From: Emticicia soli
GTDB taxonomy: Bacteria; Bacteroidota; Bacteroidia; Cytophagales; Spirosomataceae
NCBI RefSeq assembly: GCF_037860775.1
Contig: NZ_JBBEWC010000011.1
Span: 190,887-254,886, forward strand
DNA: 64,000 bases
Reading direction: 5' to 3'
The translations under genes and the position numbers were made by a program. Below are positions 1-8,987 of the stretch, one piece after another. How positions within the stretch are numbered: position 1 is the first letter of the stretch; each line of letters opens with the position of its first letter. The notes below the pieces were generated by a model. That model made no database searches and was not told where the DNA came from. It saw only the letters and a list, made by a program, of their open reading frames with translations.

Positions 1-46
1 CGCATGCACCACAATTGATACATTCGTCTGTAATCATTATTGCCAT
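1..46 (-). CDS. 4Fe-4S ferredoxin, N-terminal fragment (cut by window edge)
   Basis: The minus strand from 46 reads MAIMITDECINCGAC and then leaves the window. Cys-x2-Cys-x2-Cys after a short acidic lead is the usual start of bacterial 2[4Fe-4S] ferredoxins, small cytoplasmic electron carriers. Only 15 residues are visible, so subtype cannot be given. It is divergent from the acyl-CoA reductase gene, 115 nt away, which suggests shared control or a shared electron-transfer role (inference). Confidence 0.75.
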   Translation of the reverse strand, partial: MAIMITDECINCGAC

Positions 47-116
47 ACTCTCTCTATATTTTTAGTAGTTTTCAAATAATCAACAAATATACAGCTTCAA
101 AGTTTCAATTTAGTTG

Positions 117-124
117 TATTTTTG
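117..124 (+). promoter_or_regulatory. Candidate -7 element (TATTTTTG) for the acyl-CoA reductase gene
   Basis: Matches the Bacteroidota -7 consensus TAnnTTTG and lies 37 nt before the ATG at 162. No clear TTTG -33 element is seen at the expected spacing, so the call rests on the -7 box and position only. Confidence 0.4.
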
Positions 125-161
125 CATGATTTTAAATACTAAATCAATTTTTCTATAAATA

Positions 162-1181
162 ATGCAATTAAAAGACTTTATACTCACATTTTCACAACTT
201 GGAGGTTTCATACTTGACGAAAATAACGCCGATACGATAAAACAATGGTCATACTCGGCTCGCAATGAAAATGCCTGGTTTACAGAAGATAACGTTAAAC
301 TTTCATTAAACAATATAGCTCGCTATTATCTTGATAAAGAAATATTAGCAAACTTTGTTGAGGCCAATAGCATTGAAGCCAACCCAAATCCGAAAAAAGT
401 TGGAATTGTAATGGCTGGCAATATTCCGGTAGTTGGGTTTCACGATTTATTGTGCGTAGTGTTGAGTGGCAATATTGCTTTAGTGAAATTAAGCTCGAGC
501 GATTCGGTGCTTATGCGTTTGTTGATTTTTCAATTGTTCGAAATTAATCCTGCTTTAAGAGACTATATAAAAGTAGCAGATAAACTGAATGAGGCCGATG
601 CAATGATTGCCACAGGAAGCGATAACACTGCCAAACATTTTGAATATTACTTTACCAAAATACCACATATAATTCGGAAGAACAGAACTTCGGTAGCTGT
701 TCTGACAGGCGAAGAATCGAGAACTGAGCTAGCAAATCTTGGCAATGATATTTTTCAGTATTTTGGTTTAGGCTGCCGCAATGTATCGAAGCTCTTCGTA
801 CCAAAGGGCTATACTTTTGATAAATTCTACGAGTCAATAGAGTACTGGAGCACCATTTCTATTCACCATAAGTATAACAATAATTATGACTACAATAAGT
901 CGGTGCTTTTAGTAAATAAAACGCCGCATTTTGATAATGGCTTTTTGCTTCTGAAAGAAGATGCAGCACTGGTTTCAGCTATATCTGTTTGTCATTTTGA
1001 ATATTACGAAAACAAGGAACATTTACAGCAACTCATTGAAAGTCATCAGGAAAAGATTCAATGTATAGTTTCGAAAGACCGTAATTTTGAGAATAGTTTT
1101 GCATTTGGAGAAGCGCAAGCACCCAAATTGAATGATTTTGCAGATGGTGTAAATACAATTGAGTTTTTGAAGAATATATAA
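162..1181 (+). CDS. LuxC-family acyl-CoA reductase
   Basis: A 339-residue cytoplasmic protein resembling the short acyl-CoA reductases of Bacteroidota (LuxC branch of the aldehyde dehydrogenase superfamily). A nucleotide-binding segment begins near residue 78 (KKVGIVMAGNIPVVGFHDLL). A later GLGCRNVSKL motif puts a conserved Cys near 205, where LuxC and aldehyde dehydrogenases carry the catalytic thiol that forms an acyl-enzyme. The expected reaction is NAD(P)H-dependent reduction of a fatty acyl-CoA to the aldehyde. It is shorter than luminous-bacteria LuxC (about 480 residues), and no other lux genes are nearby, so bioluminescence is not implied. It is divergent from a ferredoxin gene and convergent with the VWA gene, ending 7 nt from that gene's stop. 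The physiological substrate is unknown. Confidence 0.8.
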   Translation: MQLKDFILTFSQLGGFILDENNADTIKQWSYSARNENAWFTEDNVKLSLNNIARYYLDKEILANFVEANSIEANPNPKKVGIVMAGNIPVVGFHDLLCVVLSGNIALVKLSSSDSVLMRLLIFQLFEINPALRDYIKVADKLNEADAMIATGSDNTAKHFEYYFTKIPHIIRKNRTSVAVLTGEESRTELANLGNDIFQYFGLGCRNVSKLFVPKGYTFDKFYESIEYWSTISIHHKYNNNYDYNKSVLLVNKTPHFDNGFLLLKEDAALVSAISVCHFEYYENKEHLQQLIESHQEKIQCIVSKDRNFENSFAFGEAQAPKLNDFADGVNTIEFLKNI

Positions 1182-1188
1182 TAAGCTA

Positions 1189-2382
1189 TCAGAATTTCAG
1201 TTTACTGTTTTTGAGACATTTCATAGCTTTTTCAATACCATTAATAGTAAGCGGAAACATTCGTTCGTCAGACCACTCTCTTATTAATTTTATAGAGTGT
1301 GTATATTGCCAGTAGCCATCATTAATCGGGTTTAGCCACACAAGGTTCGGGAACTTTTCTTTGAATCTTGTGAGCCAGGTTAAACCCGATTCTTCATTAT
1401 AATGCTCTACGCTTCCCCGAGGTTCTGATATTTCCCAGGGCGACATAGAAGCATCTCCCACAAAAATAACTTTGTAATCTTTATTATATTTATTGAGCAC
1501 ATCCCAGGTAGATACACGGTCTTCGTAGCGGCGGCCATTATCTCTCCACAGGGTTTCATACACGCAATTATGAAAATAATAATGCTCAAGATGCTTAAAC
1601 TGGTGCTTTGCTGAAGAAAAAAGTGTAGAACATTCTTCAATATATTCGTCCATTGAGCCGCCAACATCAAGCAAAAGCAATACTTTCACCCTATTCTGTT
1701 TCGATGCCTGCATTTTAATATCAAGCAAACCGGCATTCTGGCAGGTTTTATCGATGGTTTCATCAAGGTTTAGTTCATCTTCAACGCCTTCTCTTGTTAA
1801 TATACGTAGGCGTTTTAATGCCATTTTGGTATTTCGGGTGTTAAGCTCAAGGTCGTTATCATAGTTTTTGAACTCCCTTTTATCCCACACTTTTACAGCA
1901 CTTTTTCCGCCTCCTTTACCTCCTATTCTAATCCCTGCCGGATTATACCCAGAGTTACCAAAAGGCGAAGTCCCACCTGCACCAATCCATTTGCTACCGC
2001 CTTCGTGTTTTTCTTTTTGTTCATCAAGTAACTCTTTGAATCTTTTCATCAATTCATCGAGCCCACCCATTGCATTTATGGCTTCCTTTTCTTCCTCGCT
2101 TAGTTCTCTTAACAAATTTGATTTCAGCCAGTTTTCGTCAATATTTGCCAAAATTTGCTCAACAGGAACACTTTCTGCATCGCCAAAAAACTGGCCGAAA
2201 AGTTTATCAAACAAATCGAGGTTTTGCTCATGTTTAACAAAAATAGCACGGCTCAAAAAATAGAAATCTTCTACACTGTAAGCAATCACTTCTTTGTCGA
2301 GGGCTTCTAACAGGGTCAGGTGCTCTCTTATCGAAACCGGAAGTCTATTACTTTTCAGATGATAGAAGAAATCTAAAAGCAT
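1189..2382 (-). CDS. VWA (CoxE-like) domain protein
   Basis: A 397-residue protein without a signal peptide. The N-terminal half is helical and acidic, followed by a Gly-rich linker (about 140-170). A von Willebrand A domain then begins with VKVLLLLDVGGSMDE near 232-245; DxGGS is the MIDAS metal site (D239, S243 region). A second stretch, VIFVGDASMSPWE, fits a later MIDAS strand. The type matches CoxE-like VWA proteins, which act with MoxR AAA+ ATPases to mature or remodel partner proteins. The MoxR gene lies 8 nt upstream, so the two are almost certainly co-transcribed. The client protein is unknown. Confidence 0.85.
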   Translation of the reverse strand: MLLDFFYHLKSNRLPVSIREHLTLLEALDKEVIAYSVEDFYFLSRAIFVKHEQNLDLFDKLFGQFFGDAESVPVEQILANIDENWLKSNLLRELSEEEKEAINAMGGLDELMKRFKELLDEQKEKHEGGSKWIGAGGTSPFGNSGYNPAGIRIGGKGGGKSAVKVWDKREFKNYDNDLELNTRNTKMALKRLRILTREGVEDELNLDETIDKTCQNAGLLDIKMQASKQNRVKVLLLLDVGGSMDEYIEECSTLFSSAKHQFKHLEHYYFHNCVYETLWRDNGRRYEDRVSTWDVLNKYNKDYKVIFVGDASMSPWEISEPRGSVEHYNEESGLTWLTRFKEKFPNLVWLNPINDGYWQYTHSIKLIREWSDERMFPLTINGIEKAMKCLKNSKLKF

Positions 2383-2390
2383 TTTTTATG

Positions 2391-3251
2391 TTATTTTATA
2401 CCCTTTTCACGCAGTGCTCTAAATAAATCGTAATCGGTCTCATTTTTAAGCAAAGCCCCCAAATATGGCGGTACCTGATTCATTTTGCTTAAATCGTCCA
2501 AATCTTCGGCTGAAACTTTACCAACCAATAATAATTTAAGCCAATCTATTAGCTCACTGGTTGAAGGTCTCTTTTTCAGGTTCTTTATTTCTCTGATACC
2601 AAAGAAAGTTTTCAGCGCATTGGCAAGAAGAGTTTCTTCCAGACCTTCATAATGCACATCAACAATCTGCTGCATGGTTTCTTTATCTGGGAAACGGATA
2701 AAATGAAAGAAACAACGGCGCAAAAAGGCATCAGGCAATTCTTTCTCGTTGTTTGAGGTAATAATGATAATTGGCCGATGCTTGGCTTTAATTGTCCGTT
2801 TTAGTTCATAGCAATAGAACTCCATACGGTCGAGTTCCTGCAATAAATCGTTCGGAAACTCAATATCGGCTTTATCAATTTCATCAATCAACAATACACT
2901 CTGTTCGTCAGTATCAAAAGCCTCCCATATTTTACCTTTCTTGATATAGTTTTCTACTTCATTTACCCTATCATCGCCTAGCTGAGAATCACGTAATCGA
3001 GAAACGGCATCATACTCATACAAGCCCTGCTGGGCTGTAGTAGTCGATTTTACGTGCCAGGTAAAAAGCTGTTTATCCAAAGCCTTAGCTACCTCAAAAG
3101 CCAAAAGGGTTTTACCCGTACCGGGTTCACCCTTTATAAGCAATGGTCTTTGAAGCGCAATGGCAGCATTTACTGCGGTTTGCAGCTCGCGGGTAGCCAC
3201 ATAACTTGATGTACCCGAGAAAGTATTATTTTTATCCGAATTGCCTACCAT
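2391..3251 (-). CDS. MoxR-family AAA+ ATPase
   Basis: A 286-residue AAA+ protein with Walker A GEPGTGKT at 41-48, Walker B VLLIDEIDKAD near 119-129 and a sensor-1 segment ITSNNEKELPDAFLRRC near 165-180. Size and motif order fit MoxR ATPases, hexameric chaperone-like enzymes that work with VWA partners, often in metallocentre insertion or envelope stress. The VWA gene follows directly and an acidic protein gene precedes it by 20 nt, giving a three-gene unit. The assignment to MoxR is firm; the target process is not visible. Confidence 0.9.
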   Translation of the reverse strand: MVGNSDKNNTFSGTSSYVATRELQTAVNAAIALQRPLLIKGEPGTGKTLLAFEVAKALDKQLFTWHVKSTTTAQQGLYEYDAVSRLRDSQLGDDRVNEVENYIKKGKIWEAFDTDEQSVLLIDEIDKADIEFPNDLLQELDRMEFYCYELKRTIKAKHRPIIIITSNNEKELPDAFLRRCFFHFIRFPDKETMQQIVDVHYEGLEETLLANALKTFFGIREIKNLKKRPSTSELIDWLKLLLVGKVSAEDLDDLSKMNQVPPYLGALLKNETDYDLFRALREKGIK

Positions 3252-3271
3252 AAATTTCCCTTTAGCAATGC

Positions 3272-3805
3272 TTACTCTTCTTCGCTTGTAAAACTATACA
3301 ATGTCGGGTCGAGTTTCAATGTTCCTGCATTAAATTCATTAACGAATTTAGTAATTACTTCGTCATCAATTTCTTCAACATTTAAAGCAATATCAAGCCC
3401 AATGCCATATTCAAAATCTTCGTCGATTTCTACAAACTCAGCTACCTGAATGGTTTCCTCTTCTTCCAACTCCTCAATTATTTCTTCCATCACCATTTCC
3501 ATATCTTCATTGATTTTGTAGTTAGGCTTACGTTTATCAACCTCTACATAATCAGGATAAGATTTTTTCATTCTGCTTTCAGCTTCTTCAAAAACAAGAC
3601 TGCTGTGATTCAAACGTAACGTTCCCATTACAGCATCGTAGATTACTTCTTCGCCATTATGCTTACCAACAAACTGAAAATGAGCAAATTCGCCCGAATC
3701 ATTCATGCCGTCTTCATCTTCAACTATTACATAGTTTTGTCCTTCTTGTTTGCATTCAGCTTTTAGCTGAGCAATTTCCTGTGGGTCAAATCCTTCGTTT
3801 TTCAT
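3272..3805 (-). CDS. Acidic hypothetical protein preceding the MoxR gene
   Basis: A 177-residue soluble protein that I do not recognise as a named family. It is strongly acidic, with a Glu-rich stretch near 100-120 (EEIIEELEEEETIQVAEF) and a second acidic region at 120-150, and has no signal peptide, membrane segment or cysteine cluster. The N-terminal third (QNYVIVEDEDG, GEFAHFQFVGKHNGEEVIYDA) looks like a small beta-rich domain. It lies 20 nt upstream of the MoxR gene and 3 nt downstream of the MBOAT stop, so it belongs to this operon. A role as substrate adaptor or subunit for the MoxR/VWA pair is a guess from position. Confidence 0.8.
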   Translation of the reverse strand: MKNEGFDPQEIAQLKAECKQEGQNYVIVEDEDGMNDSGEFAHFQFVGKHNGEEVIYDAVMGTLRLNHSSLVFEEAESRMKKSYPDYVEVDKRKPNYKINEDMEMVMEEIIEELEEEETIQVAEFVEIDEDFEYGIGLDIALNVEEIDDEVITKFVNEFNAGTLKLDPTLYSFTSEEE

Positions 3806-3808
3806 ACC

Positions 3809-5254
3809 TTAAAATTGGAAATAAATAAATTGTGAATTGTTATAAACGCCATAACATAGAATCATAAATAAGATGAGGTAATAAGAGCCCCAACGTTGCC
3901 AGCGTGGGCGGGCATCAATCCATGCCGATAGATTCTTACCTCTTTGCAACCATTGAACTGACTCCATGATGACAAATGAAATAATAATTAAATATAGTTC
4001 ATTCTTTCCAATCATATATATGATGGTATCTAAAGAATGTGAGCTCGCTTTAAATATGTTTTTTGCAATATAAATAGCATCTGCGTTGGTGTTAGCCCTA
4101 AAGAAAATCCAGGCAAAAGCTACCAACACAAAAGTAATAGCGCCATGTAATATCTTTTGCGGAATAGCCGCATGGCTCAATGAGCCTTTTACACCCGTCA
4201 GTTTATTTTGCAAAGAGGCTGTCATTTGCCCAATAATCAAATAAAAACCGTGTAATGCTCCCCAGATAACATAATGCCAATTGGCGCCATGCCACAAACC
4301 ACTTACCATAAATACAAAGAACCGATTGAAATATTGACGGGGTTTTGACACTCGATTACCACCTAAAGGAATATAAAGATAATCTCTGAACCAAGTAGAA
4401 AGAGAAATATGCCAACGACGCCAGAACTCTCCTACTGATTTAGAAAGGTACGGTCGGTCAAAGTTTTTCATCAGTTTAAAACCCATGATGCGTGCCGAAC
4501 CTAGGGCGATATCGGAATAGCCGGAAAAATCGCAGTAAATCTGGAACGTAAAGAAAATAGTAGCTACAATCAAGGGTAAGCCCTGATAATCTGTAGGGTT
4601 ATTATAAACCATATTTACAAACTTGGCAAGTCTGTCGGCAATTACTACTTTTTTGAACATGCCCCAAAGCATAAGACGAAGCCCACTTACTACCCTATCA
4701 TAATCAAACTCATGTTTTTCATAGAACTGATGTAGCACATTCTGAGGGCGTTCGATTGGCCCGGCCACTAATTGCGGATAAAACATTACGTAAAGCGCAT
4801 AAATGCCGAAATGTCTTTCGGCTTTTTCGTTTCCTCTATATACCTCAATGGTATAACTCATGGCCTGAAAAGTATGGAACGATAGCCCGATTGGCAAGAT
4901 AATATCCCAATAAGGCATGAGTTCGTCAGGATTTATCTTATATAGTACTGCATTGAAATTATCAATAAAAAAGTTGTAGTACTTAAACACTGCCAATACA
5001 CCAATATTCGCTACCAAGCTCATTATGAGTGCCCATTTTCTTCGTTTACCCTGCGCCTGCTCAATCCAGATTCCGGCAAAGTAATCTATTATAATAGTGA
5101 AGAAAAGTATAAGTATATAATAAGGAATAAAGAAGCTATAAAAAACACAACTAGCTACTAACAAATGAAACCAGCGATATTTATGCGGAAGGGCAAAATA
5201 AAGGAGTGTTACTACAGGAAAAAATATTAAAAACTCTAGCGAATTAAAAAGCAT
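3809..5254 (-). CDS. MBOAT-family membrane O-acyltransferase (AlgI-like)
   Basis: A polytopic inner-membrane protein of about 481 residues. Motifs such as GLSFHTFQAMSYTIEVYRG, YPQLVAGPIERP, EFWRRWHISLSTWFRDYLYI and MVSGLWHGANWHYVIWGALH are typical of the AlgI/DltB MBOAT branch; the His in LWHGANW is the conserved active-site residue. These enzymes transfer acyl groups, usually acetyl, onto exported polysaccharides or wall polymers. The ATG giving MLFNSLEFLIFFPVV is preferred over an upstream non-ATG start five codons earlier, because it begins exactly at the family's usual N-terminus. No SGNH partner is adjacent, although such a partner is often found. The acceptor polymer is unknown. Confidence 0.9.
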   Translation of the reverse strand: MLFNSLEFLIFFPVVTLLYFALPHKYRWFHLLVASCVFYSFFIPYYILILFFTIIIDYFAGIWIEQAQGKRRKWALIMSLVANIGVLAVFKYYNFFIDNFNAVLYKINPDELMPYWDIILPIGLSFHTFQAMSYTIEVYRGNEKAERHFGIYALYVMFYPQLVAGPIERPQNVLHQFYEKHEFDYDRVVSGLRLMLWGMFKKVVIADRLAKFVNMVYNNPTDYQGLPLIVATIFFTFQIYCDFSGYSDIALGSARIMGFKLMKNFDRPYLSKSVGEFWRRWHISLSTWFRDYLYIPLGGNRVSKPRQYFNRFFVFMVSGLWHGANWHYVIWGALHGFYLIIGQMTASLQNKLTGVKGSLSHAAIPQKILHGAITFVLVAFAWIFFRANTNADAIYIAKNIFKASSHSLDTIIYMIGKNELYLIIISFVIMESVQWLQRGKNLSAWIDARPRWQRWGSYYLILFMILCYGVYNNSQFIYFQF

Positions 5255-5399
5255 CTTAAGGGCGTTCAAAGTTCGAATTCCAAAGTTCTTGCTTTAATGT
5301 TAGATTATAAAATAAATTTCCATGTTTTCGGCAGCAAATTTATTCTAATCCAATATTAATCAAAAAACTCTGTAATTAACCAAATGTAGAAGTGATAAC

Positions 5400-5430
5400 A
5401 TAAAAGGCCTGATAAACTCAGACCTTTTAT
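5400..5430 (-). terminator. Stem-loop terminator after the E2 gene
   Basis: The arms ATAAAAGG and CCTTTTAT pair, followed after one mismatch by CTGA/TCAG around a 5-nt loop. It lies 8 nt beyond the E2 stop on the minus strand, with a U-rich run formed inside the 3' arm. Confidence 0.6.
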
Positions 5431-5437
5431 CTATAAA

Positions 5438-6757
5438 TCAGAATAGTTTTCTATCTAAATCAAAATTCTCAAGGTAATCAGAAACACGTTTCACAAACTG
5501 GCCGCCTAAAGAACCATCCACCACCCGGTGGTCGTACGAATGCGAAATTATCATTTTCTGTCTGATTCCTATGGTATCGCCGTGTGGTGTTTCTATAACT
5601 GAAACTTTTTTCTGAATCACGCCAAAGGCAAGAATCGAAACCTGCGGCTGCATAATAATTGGTGTTCCGGCTATGTTGCCAAACGAACCAATATTTGAAA
5701 CTGAGAGTGTACCATCTGATAAATCATCAGCCTTTAGTTTATTGTTTCTCGCACGGTTGGCAAGGTCGTTTATCTTTTTAGTAAGGCCAATCAGGCTATA
5801 AGAATCTGCTTCGTGTATGACAGGTACAATCAGATTACCAGTTGGCAAGGCAACAGCCATACCAATATTGATTTTACCTTTACGAATAATTCTATCACCA
5901 TCAACCTGAATATTGATTAATGGAAAATCTTTGATTGCCTTCACCACCGCCTCAATCAATAGCGGTGTAAATGTGATATTTTCGCCTGTTTCTTGTTTAA
6001 AACTATGTTTTATTTTATCTCTCCACAAAGAAGCATTGGTCATATCGGTCTCAACAAACGAAGTAACGTGCGCCGATATTCGCTTCGATTCCACCATTCT
6101 ATCGGCAATCATTTTACGCATTCTGTCCATTTCAATAATCTGGTCAGTAGCGTTTGGTATATAAGCCGGAGCCGACACCGGTGCTGATGGAGCTGGTGTA
6201 TTAATAACTTGTGCTCCTTTTTCTTTCTTCAACTGCACATAAGCCAGAATATCATCTTTTGTAACACGATTATCTGCTCCTGAACCTTGTAAGTTTTCAA
6301 GCTCCTCGCTCGATATATTTTCTTCTTTAGCAATGTTTTGCACCAATGGCGAGTAGAAACGACCACTTAGCGAGTTTATTTTTGGTTCTTCATTCTCTAA
6401 CAATAATGAGGTCAATTTCGATTGGCTTTCTAGTTCTGCTGCAACATTTTCAACCTCTTTTTCTTCACTTTCCGGCTGTTCAACAGGTTTTTCAGAATTA
6501 GCAGCAACATTCTCTGCATCTGTTTCAATAATACATATAGGTTTCCCGATAGCGGCTATTTCTCCTTTTTGTACCAATACTTCTTTCAGAATACCATCAT
6601 AAGCCGAGCCTATTTCTGTGTCTATTTTATCGGTTGCCACTTCCAGAATCATTTCATCTGCTTCTATTTTATCGCCCACATTCTTCAACCAATTCAAGAC
6701 AGTACATTCAAATATACTTTCACCCATTTTAGGCATTAACATTTCTACAAGCGCCAT
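5438..6757 (-). CDS. Dihydrolipoamide acyltransferase, E2 of a 2-oxoacid dehydrogenase complex
   Basis: The 439-residue protein has the E2 domain order. An N-terminal lipoyl domain carries the modified Lys in EVATDKIDTE (K44). An acidic linker runs to about 125, followed by a peripheral subunit-binding domain (FYSPLVQNIAKEENIS through GSGADNRVTKDDILAYV). The C-terminal catalytic core ends with the acyltransferase motif SHSYDHRVVDG (His410, Asp414). It transfers the acyl group from lipoamide to CoA in the cytoplasm. The single lipoyl domain and overall sequence suit a branched-chain 2-oxoacid or 2-oxoglutarate complex better than pyruvate, but I cannot decide between them. E1 and E3 genes are not adjacent. 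cinA lies 33 nt upstream. Confidence 0.9.
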   Translation of the reverse strand: MALVEMLMPKMGESIFECTVLNWLKNVGDKIEADEMILEVATDKIDTEIGSAYDGILKEVLVQKGEIAAIGKPICIIETDAENVAANSEKPVEQPESEEKEVENVAAELESQSKLTSLLLENEEPKINSLSGRFYSPLVQNIAKEENISSEELENLQGSGADNRVTKDDILAYVQLKKEKGAQVINTPAPSAPVSAPAYIPNATDQIIEMDRMRKMIADRMVESKRISAHVTSFVETDMTNASLWRDKIKHSFKQETGENITFTPLLIEAVVKAIKDFPLINIQVDGDRIIRKGKINIGMAVALPTGNLIVPVIHEADSYSLIGLTKKINDLANRARNNKLKADDLSDGTLSVSNIGSFGNIAGTPIIMQPQVSILAFGVIQKKVSVIETPHGDTIGIRQKMIISHSYDHRVVDGSLGGQFVKRVSDYLENFDLDRKLF

Positions 6758-6790
6758 AGTCTATATTATTAGATTTTTGTTGATGTCAAA

Positions 6791-8065
6791 TTAAGATTCG
6801 TAATCGCCATTAAGCATTTTACGTAAAAGATTCATGGCAACTACACTGCCATAATTTATATTTGTGTCTCTTTGGTTCGACATTTGAATTTTTCGTGCAA
6901 TGGTTTTACCCTCCATAGCACAGGCTATCCAGAGCGTACCTACTGGTTTTTCTGGTGTGCCTCCATCAGGCCCTGCTACGCCACTGGTTGCTATGGCAAA
7001 ATCTGTTTTCATTAATGCTCTTGCACCTTCGGCCATTTGGGTAACAGTTTCTTCACTTACAGCACCGCGGGCTTCAATAGTTTCGGGTTTTACACCCAAC
7101 ACATTAATCTTAACCGAGTTTGCATAGCTTACTACTCCTCCCATAAAATAAGCAGAACTGCCAGGTACTTTTGTAAACAAGTGCGAAATAAAACCACCTG
7201 TGCAACTCTCAGCCACCGAAACGGTTTTGCCCTGGCTTTTTAATTGATTACCAAGTGCTATCTCAAGATCGTCGTTATCATAACCAAAAACAAACGATTT
7301 TATCATGGGCAACACCTTATCAACTTCCTGTTGCACTTCTTGTTTTAAAATTTCTTCATTTTCTCCTACTCCGGTCAATCTTAAACGTACTTGCCCAAAG
7401 CTTGGAAGATACGCTAATTTTATGTGCGGTGGTAAACTATCTTCCCATTTTTCTATTTTTTCAGCCAGAAGTGATTCGCCTATTCCTATTGTACGAATCA
7501 TTTTATGATATATTACTGGCGTATCGAAGTATTTCTTTAGTCTTGGCAATACTTCGTTGGCCATCAGGTATTTCATTTCATGAGGCACTCCCGGCATCGA
7601 AACAAAGATTTTGCCTTTTGCCCCTCCCTCAACTTTCTCAAACCACATTCCCGGAGCTGTGCCTGTTTTATTGGCAAGATAAGTACAACGGCTCGGTATT
7701 AATGCCTGCTGACGGTTTATTTCAGTCAGTGGGCGACCTCTTTTATTAAAAAATTCAGTAACAAATAAAAGTGCATCTTCGTTTATTACTAATTCATCAT
7801 TAAAGTATTTACACAATGTTTTTTTTGTTATATCGTCTTTTGTTGGCCCCAAGCCACCTGTTAATAATATAATATCAGCTCTATTTTCAGCTTCTTCCAG
7901 TATCTGCAAAATTTTCTCTTCCTGGTCTCCTACCGACGACTTTCGTATTGTCTTTATACCTAGTTTGTCTAGTTCGGTACTCATCCATTGGGTATTGGTG
8001 TCAGTAATTTGTCCGTACAAAATTTCATCTCCAATTGTTACTACTTCCGCAAAAATAGGTCTCAT
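6791..8065 (-). CDS. cinA: CinA-like protein (nicotinamide-nucleotide amidase)
   Basis: A 424-residue two-domain protein. The N-terminal MoCF/COG1058 domain (about 1-170) shows GDEILYGQITDTNTQW and LTGGLGPTKDDITK; members hydrolyse ADP-ribose-type pyrophosphates. The C-terminal PncC domain (about 258-415) has VAESCTGGFISHLFT, with the nucleophilic Ser, and GVAGPDGGTPEKPVGTLW; it deamidates nicotinamide mononucleotide for NAD recycling. Length and domain order match full-length CinA. It is the first gene of the minus-strand run toward the E2 gene and is divergent from the DUF4197 gene. A -7 element lies about 57 nt upstream. Confidence 0.92.
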   Translation of the reverse strand: MRPIFAEVVTIGDEILYGQITDTNTQWMSTELDKLGIKTIRKSSVGDQEEKILQILEEAENRADIILLTGGLGPTKDDITKKTLCKYFNDELVINEDALLFVTEFFNKRGRPLTEINRQQALIPSRCTYLANKTGTAPGMWFEKVEGGAKGKIFVSMPGVPHEMKYLMANEVLPRLKKYFDTPVIYHKMIRTIGIGESLLAEKIEKWEDSLPPHIKLAYLPSFGQVRLRLTGVGENEEILKQEVQQEVDKVLPMIKSFVFGYDNDDLEIALGNQLKSQGKTVSVAESCTGGFISHLFTKVPGSSAYFMGGVVSYANSVKINVLGVKPETIEARGAVSEETVTQMAEGARALMKTDFAIATSGVAGPDGGTPEKPVGTLWIACAMEGKTIARKIQMSNQRDTNINYGSVVAMNLLRKMLNGDYES

Positions 8066-8121
8066 ATATATTACATTGGGTTTTGTTATTTCAGAAAGTG
8101 TATATTAAAACTTAATTTGCA

Positions 8122-8129
8122 CAAAAATA
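8122..8129 (-). promoter_or_regulatory. Candidate -7 element (TATTTTTG) for cinA
   Basis: On the minus strand this octamer matches TAnnTTTG, 56 nt upstream of the cinA ATG at 8065, in the 134-nt divergent region shared with the DUF4197 gene. No convincing -33 element is seen. Confidence 0.4.
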
Positions 8130-8199
8130 CAATTTTCGGTGTTCATTCGTTAGTAAGACAACTATATAATTAAAAAAAACAATTTTAAACCCGCTAAAA

Positions 8200-8928
8200 A
8201 TGAGAAGATTCCTTATTCTTTCGTTGATTATTAGTACTTTAACTATGCAAGGCTGTGCCGGCCAGAAAATAAATCTTGGTAAAGTTTTAGATGGTATTTC
8301 TAAAAGCACACAAGGCGGAGGCCTAACCAATGACGAAATTATTTCAGGTCTAAAACAAGCACTACAGGTTGGAATTAATAAAGGTGCCGATAGTGCTTCG
8401 AAATTAAACGGTTATTTTCTTAATCCGATGATTAAAATCCCGTTTCCACCGGAAGTAGAAAAAGTTGAAACTGCTTTAAGAAAAGTAGGTTTGGGCGGCG
8501 AAGTAGATAAATTTGTGATGGCACTAAACCGTGGTGCAGAAGAGGCAGCCAAAGAAGCTAAGCCAATTTTTGTGAATGCCATTTTAAGCATGACTTTCAC
8601 TGATGCATTAAATATTTTGAAAGGAGAAAAAAATGCAGCAACCATGTACCTGAAACGTACTACCTCTGAGCAATTGATAGCAGCTTTTTCGCCAGTTGTT
8701 GAAAAGGCACTCCAAAAGACACAAGCAACACGTTATTATGCCGATTTAGCCGGAACGTATAACAAGTTACCTTTTGTACAAAAGGTGAATCCTGATTTGA
8801 AAGGCTATGCAACTGAAAAAGCAATTGATGGCTTATTTATATTAGTTGCAAACGAAGAGGCAAAAATCAGAGAGAATCCGTGGGCAAGAACAACAGATTT
8901 ATTGAAGAAGGTATTTGGTTCTATTTAA
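8200..8928 (+). CDS. DUF4197 lipoprotein
   Basis: A 242-residue protein with a lipoprotein signal: MRRFLILSLIISTLTMQGC places the lipidated Cys at 19. The rest matches the DUF4197 pattern: LTNDEIISGLKQALQVGINKGAD near 45, GYFLNPMIKIPFPPEVEKVE, then FMALNRGAEEAAKEAKPIF and a helical C-terminus ending near NPWARTTDLLKKVFG. DUF4197 proteins are periplasmic or outer-membrane lipoproteins of unknown function. The gene stands alone, divergent from cinA, with a strong terminator just after it. Confidence 0.9.
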   Translation: MRRFLILSLIISTLTMQGCAGQKINLGKVLDGISKSTQGGGLTNDEIISGLKQALQVGINKGADSASKLNGYFLNPMIKIPFPPEVEKVETALRKVGLGGEVDKFVMALNRGAEEAAKEAKPIFVNAILSMTFTDALNILKGEKNAATMYLKRTTSEQLIAAFSPVVEKALQKTQATRYYADLAGTYNKLPFVQKVNPDLKGYATEKAIDGLFILVANEEAKIRENPWARTTDLLKKVFGSI

Positions 8929-8949
8929 TATAAGATACGCCCAAACAAG

Positions 8950-8979
8950 AAGGACACGCTTTTACACGTGTCCTTTTTT
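8950..8979. terminator. Bidirectional terminator between the DUF4197 and GH105 genes
   Basis: A perfect 9-bp stem (AAGGACACG / CGTGTCCTT) with an 8-nt loop and a T run to 8979 on the plus strand. It lies 21 nt after the DUF4197 stop and 9 nt beyond the convergent GH105 stop. Confidence 0.85.
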
Positions 8980-8987
8980 GTTTCCCT

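Noticed and set aside
162..1181. Bioluminescence (lux) locus
   Set aside because: Only a LuxC-type reductase is present; no luxA, luxB, luxD or luxE gene is adjacent.
7255..7749. 164-residue open frame on the plus strand
   Set aside because: Antisense to cinA, which has both of its domains complete; the composition is that of a shadow frame.
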